From GCA-002840305 sp964394905 (GTDB taxonomy: Bacteria > Patescibacteriota > Patescibacteriia > Patescibacteriales > UBA12465), in the NCBI GenBank assembly GCA_964394905.1, contig CAYMZF010000016.1, positions 1 to 13,704 of the forward strand: a stretch of DNA of 13,704 nucleotides, written 5' to 3'. Positions 6,546 to 12,876 of the stretch are shown here, one piece after another; position 1 is the first letter of the stretch, and each line of letters begins with the position of its first letter. The notes beneath the pieces were generated by a model. It did no database searches. It was not told the origin of the DNA and worked only from the letters and a program-made list of their open reading frames with translations. A program made the position numbers and the translations under genes.

Positions 6546-6588
6546 AAATTTAATTGATTATTTATATAAAAATTTATCAATTAAATTT
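6546..6588 (-). promoter_or_regulatory. Stem-loop in the atpB-atpE gap
   Basis: A perfect 13-bp inverted repeat pairs AAATTTAATTGAT (6546-6558) with ATCAATTAAATTT (6576-6588) around a 17-nt AT-only loop. It ends 10 nt upstream of the atpE ATG. All but one pair of the stem are A-T, so some chance contribution is possible. No U-run terminator pattern is seen on the minus strand. It may shape translation initiation or processing of atpE. Confidence 0.5.
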
Positions 6589-6612
6589 TATTATAATTTA
6601 TTTAAATTTTTA

Positions 6613-7452
6613 TTATTCTTCTTCTGTCTCCGGTGTAGTACTAATTGACATATATATCAAAATTAAGACAGCAAATATTAACGCCTGAATTAAACCGACA
6701 ATTATTTCTAAGGCCATAAAAGGAATTGGTAATATAAAAGCACAAATGGCCGACATGGCCGCCAACAAAACTTCGCCAGCAAAAATATTACCGAAAAGAC
6801 GGAAAGACAAACTGGCCACTTTAGCCACCTCACCAATTAATTCCACTATTCCAACAAAAGCTTTAATTGGATTAATCAAAAGAATAGCTGGGTTTTTTAT
6901 AATTTTTTTAGGAATTTCCAGAAAAGCTTTCAAATTTATATACTTATTAAGATAATGCCAAACTCCCACCGAAACATTTCCGCAAATATGAACAACAACT
7001 AAACCGACTGTCGCTAAAGCTAAAGTGGTGTTTAAGTCAGCCGTCGCCCCCCGTAAAAAAGGAATAAAAACATTCTCGCCATTTTCTGAAACTACTTTAC
7101 CGATTGAACCGACACCCGGTAGAAGTCCTAACCAATTATTCAACAGTATAAAAAAGAAAAAAGTTAAAACAAAAGGCAAAAATTGTAGAGATTTTTTTCG
7201 ACTACCGGTAACATCATCAAAAATACCTAAAAACCAATCCATAATTATTTCTAAACCATTTTGTAGTTTGCCGGGAACTTTTTTAATCTTTCCCTTTAAA
7301 CTCAAAGCTAAAATTATTACTATAGCTATTACTATCCAAGAATTAATTAAAGAATTAGTTACCGTAAAATCACCGATGGAAAAAATCGGTTCGGCATATA
7401 ATGTATTTTCGGTGGTAATTTCTTCGTTAGTTTGTACGACTTCTTCTGTCAT
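6613..7452 (-). CDS. atpB: ATP synthase Fo, a subunit (ion channel)
   Basis: Subunit a provides the half-channels through which ions reach the c-ring. The 279-residue membrane protein begins with an acidic tail, followed by hydrophobic segments at about 37-53, 91-112, 141-159, a hairpin around 190-230, and 231-268. The essential arginine is R218 in SLSFRLFGNIFAGEVLL (215-230), the family signature. The C-terminal helices run to a short acidic tail. The conserved LLPG is at 110-113. It lies 3 nt after atpI and 77 nt before atpE; the latter gap contains a stem-loop. The ATG has no Shine-Dalgarno sequence and overlaps the region just past the atpI stop, suggesting coupled translation. Confidence 0.97.
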   Translation of the reverse strand: MTEEVVQTNEEITTENTLYAEPIFSIGDFTVTNSLINSWIVIAIVIILALSLKGKIKKVPGKLQNGLEIIMDWFLGIFDDVTGSRKKSLQFLPFVLTFFFFILLNNWLGLLPGVGSIGKVVSENGENVFIPFLRGATADLNTTLALATVGLVVVHICGNVSVGVWHYLNKYINLKAFLEIPKKIIKNPAILLINPIKAFVGIVELIGEVAKVASLSFRLFGNIFAGEVLLAAMSAICAFILPIPFMALEIIVGLIQALIFAVLILIYMSISTTPETEEE

Positions 7453-7455
7453 AAA

Positions 7456-7734
7456 TTAATCTTTTTTTTCTTTAGTGACAACAGTTTTATTGCTGTTTTC
7501 AATTTTTTTATATTCTTCAATGGTGTTTTTAACTAAACCAAACATGGAAATAAAAAACGAAATACCGATAACTATTAAAAACCATTTAGGTGAACTGTTA
7601 TATTTTTGGTCTAAATACGACCCCAATAAAAAGCCGGCGATTACCGGAAAAATAATCCAGGAAGAAAGACGAGCGGCAATTTTAACCGGTCCCACCCAAT
7701 CTGTTGATCTTTTTTTATTATTATCGGTTGCCAT
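7456..7734 (-). CDS. atpI: AtpI/AtpZ-type accessory membrane protein of the ATP synthase
   Basis: This 92-residue protein is the first gene of the atp operon. It has two hydrophobic segments (about residues 21-40 and 51-68) and the motif G34-F-L-L-G-S-Y-L-D followed by SSPKWFLIVIG (47-57), the pattern of the small AtpI/AtpZ family (ATPase_gene1, PF09527). That family is linked to c-ring assembly and possibly Mg2+ or Ca2+ supply; its exact role is not settled. The C-terminal tail is highly charged and probably cytosolic. I start at the ATG at 7734; a TTG at 7752 would add six residues but would fall within the leader stem-loop. The stop is 3 nt from atpB. Confidence 0.85.
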   Translation of the reverse strand: MATDNNKKRSTDWVGPVKIAARLSSWIIFPVIAGFLLGSYLDQKYNSSPKWFLIVIGISFFISMFGLVKNTIEEYKKIENSNKTVVTKEKKD

Positions 7735-7737
7735 TTC

Positions 7738-7770
7738 AAAAAAACAAATCAAGAACCGTAACGTCCCTGA
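7738..7770 (-). promoter_or_regulatory. Stem-loop with U-tract in the atp operon leader (candidate attenuator)
   Basis: On the minus strand TCAGGGAC (7770-7763) can pair with GTTCTTGA (7756-7749) as an 8-bp stem with two G-U pairs and a 6-nt loop. It is followed by TTTG and then seven T (7744-7738), directly before the atpI ATG at 7734. The layout is that of an intrinsic terminator inside a 5' leader, so part of the transcripts could stop before atpI. The stem is modest and no alternative antiterminator is obvious. Confidence 0.45.
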
Positions 7771-7795
7771 ATTTAATTTTATTTTAATATACCTA

Positions 7796-7825
7796 ATTAT
7801 AAAAGCAAATAAGAATAAAAGTCAA
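7796..7825 (-). promoter_or_regulatory. Promoter of the atp operon
   Basis: On the minus strand TTGACT (7825-7820) is followed after 18 nt by a perfect TATAAT (7801-7796). The predicted start is near 7789, giving a leader of about 55 nt before the atpI ATG. It begins just after the terminator of the tatD transcript, so the atp operon is a separate unit with a strong housekeeping-type promoter. Confidence 0.8.
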
Positions 7826-7834
7826 GGGTGAATC

Positions 7835-7861
7835 AAAAAAGGAATAAATTTTCATTACCCC
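7835..7861 (-). terminator. Terminator of the hrcA-tatD operon
   Basis: On the minus strand GGGGTAA (7861-7855) pairs with TTATTCC (7847-7841), a 7-bp stem with two G-U pairs and a 7-nt loop, followed by six T (7840-7835). The tatD stop codon TAA forms part of the ascending arm. The stem is weak on paper, but the place, between tatD and the atp promoter, is right for an intrinsic terminator. Confidence 0.6.
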
Positions 7862-8709
7862 TTTAAATTAAACAGCTTTTCAGCGTTTTGATAAGTAACT
7901 TCAGCCACTTTCTCTATAGATAAACCTTTTAATTCAGCGATTCTTTTAATAACCTCTTTCACGTGTAAGGGTTCATTTCTTTTACCTCGAAAAGGAATTG
8001 GAGATAAATAAGGCGAATCGGTTTCAACCATTATTTTTTCCAAAGGAATTTGTTTTATAACTTCATCCCATTTATCAACAAAAGTAATAAGCCCAGTAAA
8101 AGAAATTTTTAATCCCAAGGTAATATATTTCTTAGCTAAATCATAATCACCGGAAAAACAATGAATAACTCCCCAATCATCGGTTTGTTTATTTTCATCG
8201 GAAAAATTTTTTAAAATTTTATATAAATCTTCATGAGCCTCACGACAATGAATAATAACCGGTAAATTATTTTTTTGAGCTAAGTTTAATTGTCTAATAA
8301 ACACTTGCTGTTGTAATTTTTTTGTTTCTTCTATTTCCTCAGGATCGCCGTTAAGATGAAAATATTCCAAGCCAATTTCACCTATAGCTACAATCTTTTT
8401 ACTACAATCAATTAATCTTTGATAATTTTCTTCTTGATATTCTTCTTTTTTGGTTATAAATTCATACGGTTCAGTATCGGTCTTGTCGCTTTTTATAATT
8501 TCATTTTGTAAGTGAATAGGATGAAGTCCAACAGCTGCATAAACACCGGACGAACAAGAATCGGCTACATTAACACTCCTCTCTGATGTTTTTAAATTAG
8601 AACCAACTACAATCATTTCAACTTGTTCCACTAAAGTTTTATTGATTATTTCTAAGTAATCATCTTTAAAATCATTAAAATTTAAATGACAATGAGTGTC
8701 TATAATCAT
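7855..8709 (-). CDS. tatD: TatD family metal-dependent nuclease
   Basis: TatD proteins are TIM-barrel metallohydrolases with 3'-5' exonuclease (DNase) activity. The 284-residue protein shows the full metal-ligand set: THCH (H6, H8), GEIGLEYF (E111), IIHCREA (H154), IHCFSG (H183) and ETDSPYL (D231). GLHPIH (61-66) and the C-terminal RGKRNEP (241-247) are also family hallmarks. The common GEIGLDY reads GEIGLEY, a conservative change. I use the ATG at 8709, directly before IIDTHCH; a TTG at 8724 would add five residues and overlap dnaJ. It starts 4 nt after the dnaJ stop, so it belongs to the heat-shock operon; its link with chaperones is unclear and could be simple co-transcription. Confidence 0.95.
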   Translation of the reverse strand: MIIDTHCHLNFNDFKDDYLEIINKTLVEQVEMIVVGSNLKTSERSVNVADSCSSGVYAAVGLHPIHLQNEIIKSDKTDTEPYEFITKKEEYQEENYQRLIDCSKKIVAIGEIGLEYFHLNGDPEEIEETKKLQQQVFIRQLNLAQKNNLPVIIHCREAHEDLYKILKNFSDENKQTDDWGVIHCFSGDYDLAKKYITLGLKISFTGLITFVDKWDEVIKQIPLEKIMVETDSPYLSPIPFRGKRNEPLHVKEVIKRIAELKGLSIEKVAEVTYQNAEKLFNLKG

Positions 8710-8713
8710 ATAA

Positions 8714-9811
8714 TTAAAAATCAATATCTTCTAATATTTTTTTATCACGGCGTGATAAATCCTTAGGAATATTTACAATAACTTCCACTAAATGATCACC
8801 ACTACCGCCACCTCTTAACTTGGGGACTCCTTTATTTTTTAATTTAAAAACTGTTCCGGATTGAGTCCCTTCGGGAATTTTTAAAGACACTTCTCCATAA
8901 ATAGTATTAATATTAACTTTATCACCTAAAATTGCTTGTTTGACGTTTATGTTCATTTTAGTGTAAATATTATAGCCATCTCTAATAAAATTTTTATTGG
9001 AATTTATTCTAATTCTTAAAATTAAATCACCGGCCGAAGAATTTTTTGGGCCACTATTACCACGACCGCTTAATCTGATAGATTCTCCCTCGTTAATTCC
9101 AGCCGGTATTTTTATTTTTAATTTTTCCTGTCCTTTATATATTCCTTGACCGTTGCATTTGCTACACTTTTTAGAATAGGTTTGACCTTCACCATTACAA
9201 TTAGAACAAATAGCCTCGGTTTGCATTGAGCCAAAAATAGTCCGTTGCATTTTAAAAACCCGACCTCGTCCTTTACAAACTGGACAGGTTTCTATTTTAC
9301 TGCCCGGTTCAGCTCCATTACCACCACATCTATCGCATTTTATATTTTTATCTATAAGTATTTCTTTTTCAGCACCAAAAACAGCTTCCATAAAATCAAT
9401 TATGAGTACGGCTTCAATGCTTTCACCACCCCTGGTTTGTCGACGATGATTACCGGAAGAAAAACCAAACATATCGCCTAAGCCACCAAACAAATCACCT
9501 AAATCATCAAAGTTGACATTAGCTCCCGAATAACCGCCGTTTTGAAAACCGGAAAAATCAAAACCACCTTGACCACCGTAAGCCCCTCCAGCTTGACCGT
9601 TTTGAAAAGCTGAACCAAATTGATCATATTGTTTTCTTTTTTGTTCGTTACCTACGACTTGGTAAGCCTCATTAATTTCCTTAAATTTATTAGGATCACC
9701 GCCTTTATCCGGATGATGTTGATGCGCTAATTTTCTAAAAGCTATTTTTATTTCATCCTGACTGGCATTTTTGGAAACACCTAAAACACTGTAATAATCT
9801 TTTCCTGCCAT
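8714..9811 (-). CDS. dnaJ: Chaperone DnaJ (Hsp40)
   Basis: DnaJ delivers substrates to DnaK and stimulates its ATPase. All class I domains are present in 365 residues: a J domain (about 4-66) with the essential HPD at 33-35, a Gly/Phe-rich linker (about 72-118), a zinc domain with four CxxCxGxG repeats (starting at C159, C176, C202 and C216), two beta-barrel substrate domains and a dimerisation tail. Spacing in the zinc domain is normal. The gene starts 11 nt after dnaK and ends 4 nt before tatD. Only the ATG at 9811 gives the MAGKDYYSVLGV start typical of the family. No Shine-Dalgarno sequence is visible. Confidence 0.98.
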   Translation of the reverse strand: MAGKDYYSVLGVSKNASQDEIKIAFRKLAHQHHPDKGGDPNKFKEINEAYQVVGNEQKRKQYDQFGSAFQNGQAGGAYGGQGGFDFSGFQNGGYSGANVNFDDLGDLFGGLGDMFGFSSGNHRRQTRGGESIEAVLIIDFMEAVFGAEKEILIDKNIKCDRCGGNGAEPGSKIETCPVCKGRGRVFKMQRTIFGSMQTEAICSNCNGEGQTYSKKCSKCNGQGIYKGQEKLKIKIPAGINEGESIRLSGRGNSGPKNSSAGDLILRIRINSNKNFIRDGYNIYTKMNINVKQAILGDKVNINTIYGEVSLKIPEGTQSGTVFKLKNKGVPKLRGGGSGDHLVEVIVNIPKDLSRRDKKILEDIDF

Positions 9812-9822
9812 AAATTTTTATA

Positions 9823-11745
9823 TTATTTATTTTCTTCAACTTCTCCCTCAACAACATTGTCGTCAGTCGATTTTTTGTTATCGTCGGCTGTACTATTGGT
9901 ACTTTCATCGGCTTGACCGGACTTATCAGTCGGATTAGCAGTTTGATTTTGATACATAGCGGTACCGATTTTTTGGGCAACAGTATTTATTTCTTCCATC
10001 TTTTTTTTCATTTCATCATATTGATCACTGTCTTTTATTTTTTTCAATTCTTCAATTTTAGTTTCTAATTCTTTCTTATCTTCTTCTTTCATTTTATCAC
10101 CCGATTCTTTTATCATTTTTTCAGTAGTAAAAACAACAGCTTCCGCTTGATTTTTGATTTCAATGTTGTCTTTTTTATTTTTATCTTCTTCAGCATGAAT
10201 CTCAGCTTCCTTGCGCATTTTTTCCACTTCTTCTTTGCTTAAACCGGAAGAAGCGGTAATAGTAATTTTTTGTTCTTTATTAGTAGCTTTGTCTTTGGCT
10301 AATACATTTAAAATACCATTAGCGTCAATATCAAAAGTAACTTCAATTTGAGGAACACCTCGAGGAGCGGCTGGAATACCATCAAGGATAAAACGACCTA
10401 AAGTTTTATTATCACTAGCCATTGGTCTCTCTCCTTGAACAATATGAATTTCAACGCTAGGTTGACTATCGGCTGCAGTTGAAAAAACTTGAGTTTTAGA
10501 AGTTGGAATAGTGGTGTTTCGATCAATTAATGGAGTGGCCACTCCACCTAAAGTTTCAATTCCTAAAGTTAAAGGAGTAACATCTAATAACAAAACATCT
10601 TTAACATCACCTTGCAAAACACCGGCTTGAACAGCGGCTCCAACGGCCACAACCTCATCGGGATTAACTCCTAAATTTGGTTCTTTGCCACCAAAAAATT
10701 CTTTAACCTTTTTTTGAACTAAAGGCATTCTTGTCATTCCTCCAACCATAATAATTTCTTCAATATCAGAAATTGTTAGACCAGCATCAGCCAAAGCTTT
10801 TTTACATGGTTCGGCCGTTCTATCAACTAAATCCATAATTAATTCTTCTAGTTTAGAACGACTAATTTTCATAACTAAATGTTTAGGTCCATTAGCGTCG
10901 GTAGTTATAAACGGTTGATTAATTTCTGTCTCCATGGTAGTTGATAATTCAATTTTAGCTTTTTCAGCCGATTCTTTAATTCTTTGTAAAGCTAAAGGAT
11001 CTTTGGATAAATCAATTCCTTGGTCTTTTTTAAATTCATTAACTATCCAATCAATAATTCTTTGATCAAAATCTTCTCCTCCTAAATGAGTGTCTCCGTT
11101 AGTAGCTTTAACCTCTACCGTATCAGAAGAAATATCAAGCACAGAAACATCAAATGTTCCACCACCTAAATCATAAACAACAACTTGTTGACCTTTCTTT
11201 TTATCAAAACCATAAGCTAAAGCGGCGGCGGTTGGTTCGTTAATGATTCTTTTAACATCTAAACCGGCAATTTTACCGGCATCCTTAGTGGCCTGTCTTT
11301 GAGCATCGTCAAAATAAGCCGGAACAGTAATAACCGCTTCAGTAATTTTTTCTCCGGTTTTCGCTTCGGCATCGGCTTTTAATTTAGCTAAAACCATAGC
11401 TGAAACTTCTTGCGGAGTATATTCTTTATCATTTATTTGAATTTTCATTCCTTCGCCCGCTTTGCTTATTTTATAAGGCATCAATTCAATATCCTTTTTT
11501 ACTAACGGATCATCATATTTTCGACCAATTAAACGTTTAATTGAATAAACGGTGTTTTGCGGATTAGTAACGGCTTGTCTCTTAGCCGATTGTCCAATTA
11601 ATCTTTCTCCACCTTTAGAAATAGCCACTACTGATGGAGTAGTTCTATTACCTTCGGCATTTTCTAAAATTTTTGGTTGCCCACCTTCAATAATGGCCAT
11701 GGCCGAGTTAGTGGTTCCCAAATCAATTCCTAAAATTTTTCCCAT
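9823..11745 (-). CDS. dnaK: Chaperone DnaK (Hsp70)
   Basis: DnaK is the ATP-driven refolding chaperone of the cytosol. The 640-residue length is standard. The ATPase domain shows IDLGTTNS (7-14), YDLGGGTFDVS (191-201) and VGGMTRMP (334-341). The interdomain linker is DVLLLDVTPL (383-392), followed by the beta-sandwich substrate domain (IVQGERPMA, 435-443) and the helical lid (about 503-598). The disordered tail ends in VEGEVEENK, close to the usual acidic DAEVEE end. The presence of the region around residues 75-105 marks a bacterial, GrpE-dependent type. It starts 30 nt after hsp20 and ends 11 nt before dnaJ. An AT-only 16-bp palindrome (11755-11770) lies in the upstream gap. Confidence 0.99.
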   Translation of the reverse strand: MGKILGIDLGTTNSAMAIIEGGQPKILENAEGNRTTPSVVAISKGGERLIGQSAKRQAVTNPQNTVYSIKRLIGRKYDDPLVKKDIELMPYKISKAGEGMKIQINDKEYTPQEVSAMVLAKLKADAEAKTGEKITEAVITVPAYFDDAQRQATKDAGKIAGLDVKRIINEPTAAALAYGFDKKKGQQVVVYDLGGGTFDVSVLDISSDTVEVKATNGDTHLGGEDFDQRIIDWIVNEFKKDQGIDLSKDPLALQRIKESAEKAKIELSTTMETEINQPFITTDANGPKHLVMKISRSKLEELIMDLVDRTAEPCKKALADAGLTISDIEEIIMVGGMTRMPLVQKKVKEFFGGKEPNLGVNPDEVVAVGAAVQAGVLQGDVKDVLLLDVTPLTLGIETLGGVATPLIDRNTTIPTSKTQVFSTAADSQPSVEIHIVQGERPMASDNKTLGRFILDGIPAAPRGVPQIEVTFDIDANGILNVLAKDKATNKEQKITITASSGLSKEEVEKMRKEAEIHAEEDKNKKDNIEIKNQAEAVVFTTEKMIKESGDKMKEEDKKELETKIEELKKIKDSDQYDEMKKKMEEINTVAQKIGTAMYQNQTANPTDKSGQADESTNSTADDNKKSTDDNVVEGEVEENK

Positions 11746-11775
11746 ATTTTTTTTATTAATTATAATTAATTTTTA

Positions 11776-12210
11776 TTATTTATTTATTGTTTTTATTTTT
11801 ATTGTTTTCGGTTTAACCTCGGAAGCTTTTGGTATAGAAATTTTTAAAATTCCACCGTCAGCTATAGCCGAAGCTTGATCTTCTAAAACTTTAGTCGGTA
11901 GTGGAATAGAACGATAAAAACTACCGCGACGAATTTCTTTACGGTAATAATTTTTTTCTTCAACTTCGGTTTTCTTTTCACCTTCTCCTTTTATATAAAG
12001 AACATCATTTTCAATTGAAATATCAATTTTTTCCGGATCAATTCCGGTTAATTGAGTTTCAATAATAACATTATCTTTATCTTCGTACATATCAATTGCC
12101 GGCATAAAACCGTTAGTTCCTCTAACTACCGGAGAAAAATCCGACATCATTTTATCAACGTCATCAAAATAATTATCTCCTAAAAAAGGATTCCATTTTA
12201 TAAGTGACAT
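11776..12210 (-). CDS. Small heat shock protein, Hsp20/alpha-crystallin family
   Basis: Small heat shock proteins bind unfolding proteins without ATP and pass them to DnaK. The 144-residue protein has a short N-terminal arm (WNPF, 6-9), an alpha-crystallin domain from about 36 to 128 (PAIDMYEDKDNVIIETQLTG; GSFYRSIPLP at 96-105; GGILKISIPKA at 119-129), and a C-terminal I-K-I (137-139), the IxI motif used in oligomer assembly. It is placed between grpE and dnaK inside the HrcA operon, so it should be induced together with them, an arrangement less common than grpE-dnaK adjacency. A stem-loop lies in the 57-nt gap before it. Several names are used for this family, so I give no symbol. Confidence 0.95.
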   Translation of the reverse strand: MSLIKWNPFLGDNYFDDVDKMMSDFSPVVRGTNGFMPAIDMYEDKDNVIIETQLTGIDPEKIDISIENDVLYIKGEGEKKTEVEEKNYYRKEIRRGSFYRSIPLPTKVLEDQASAIADGGILKISIPKASEVKPKTIKIKTINK

Positions 12211-12223
12211 ATTATTAAATTTA

Positions 12224-12258
12224 TTTTTTCAAAATAACTTTAGTTATAGATGAAAAAA
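12224..12258 (-). promoter_or_regulatory. Stem-loop upstream of hsp20
   Basis: An outer 8-bp inverted repeat TTTTTTCA / TGAAAAAA (12224-12231, 12251-12258) encloses an inner ATAACT / AGTTAT repeat (12234-12239, 12242-12247), separated by 2-3 unpaired bases on each side. The structure ends 13 nt before the hsp20 ATG. It is almost wholly A-U paired, so it would melt easily. A role as an RNA thermosensor or processing site is possible but only inferred from its place. Confidence 0.4.
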
Positions 12259-12267
12259 TATTAAAAC

Positions 12268-12870
12268 TTATTTATTTTTATTTTCTTCTTTTTTATTATC
12301 TAAATTTTCATTTTCTTTTTTACACACAATTACTTTAGCAGCAATAATAACCTTATCATTTAATAAATACCCCGAACGAATTTCTTGACTAACAATATCA
12401 CCCTCACCTTCTACCGCTTCCATCGTATTATAATCAAATTTTTTTCCGATGGTTTCTATTTCTTTAATACCATTAACAATAAAAATGTCTTGAAATTGCT
12501 TAATAACATACTTTATTCCTTCAACCCAAGAATTATTTTGTTCTTCTGGGCTCAAAGTTTTAATAGCTGTTTTTAAATTATCATATACCGGCAAAATCTC
12601 CGTTAAAAAACCAGCTAATGAATACTTAAAAATTTCATTTTTTTCTGCCGCCACATTTTTTACCAAATTTTGATAGTCAGCCAAAGCTCTTTTACATTGA
12701 TTCTCTAAATCTTGTTTTTCTTGCCGCAATTTATCTAATTCATTAATTTTTTCCGGAATTTTATCGGAAGTTTTATCACCTACCTCAACATCATTATTAT
12801 TTAAAACTTCTTTGTTGACATTTTCTTTTTCATTATTATTTTTGTCTTTATCTTTGTTGTCATCATTCAT
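12268..12870 (-). CDS. grpE: Nucleotide exchange factor GrpE
   Basis: GrpE releases ADP from DnaK. In this 200-residue protein, a hydrophilic Asn/Lys/Glu-rich N-terminus (1-45) is followed by a long coiled-coil helix (about 44-82, with RALADYQNLVKN at 61-72), the helical bundle (FLTEILPVYDNLKTAI, 88-103), and the C-terminal beta domain that contacts DnaK (AVEGEG at 152-157, RSGYLLNDKVIIAAKVIVCKK at 165-185). The sequence matches the family along its length; the last 15 residues are a charged tail. It starts 6 nt after the hrcA stop and is followed by a 57-nt gap before hsp20. Confidence 0.97.
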   Translation of the reverse strand: MNDDNKDKDKNNNEKENVNKEVLNNNDVEVGDKTSDKIPEKINELDKLRQEKQDLENQCKRALADYQNLVKNVAAEKNEIFKYSLAGFLTEILPVYDNLKTAIKTLSPEEQNNSWVEGIKYVIKQFQDIFIVNGIKEIETIGKKFDYNTMEAVEGEGDIVSQEIRSGYLLNDKVIIAAKVIVCKKENENLDNKKEENKNK

Positions 12871-12876
12871 ATTTTT

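Noticed and set aside
6323..6580. TTG start at 6580 for atpE (85 residues)
   Set aside because: The additional 15 residues are polar and unlike c-subunit N-termini, and the TTG falls inside a stem-loop; the ATG at 6535 gives the usual 70 residues.
5001..7831. Plus-strand open frames antisense to the atp genes (5001-5387, 5997-6209, 6746-6955, 7025-7459, 7475-7831)
   Set aside because: They lie opposite clearly conserved genes, have no family features, and their composition is what reverse-reading of AT-rich coding DNA gives.
7735..8724. TTG starts for atpI (7752) and tatD (8724)
   Set aside because: Both add a few non-conserved residues; in-frame ATG codons at 7734 and 8709 lie directly before the conserved start of each protein.
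11755..11770. 16-bp perfect palindrome upstream of dnaK as an operator
   Set aside because: It is made only of A and T (ATTAATT repeats) in a very AT-rich gap and can easily arise by chance; kept only as a weak member of the stem-loop pattern.
9245..12576. Other shadow frames over dnaJ, dnaK, hsp20 and grpE (plus strand 9245-9481, 11552-11878, 12385-12576; minus strand 9753-9980)
   Set aside because: All overlap strongly supported genes, with no promoter, start context or recognisable domain of their own.
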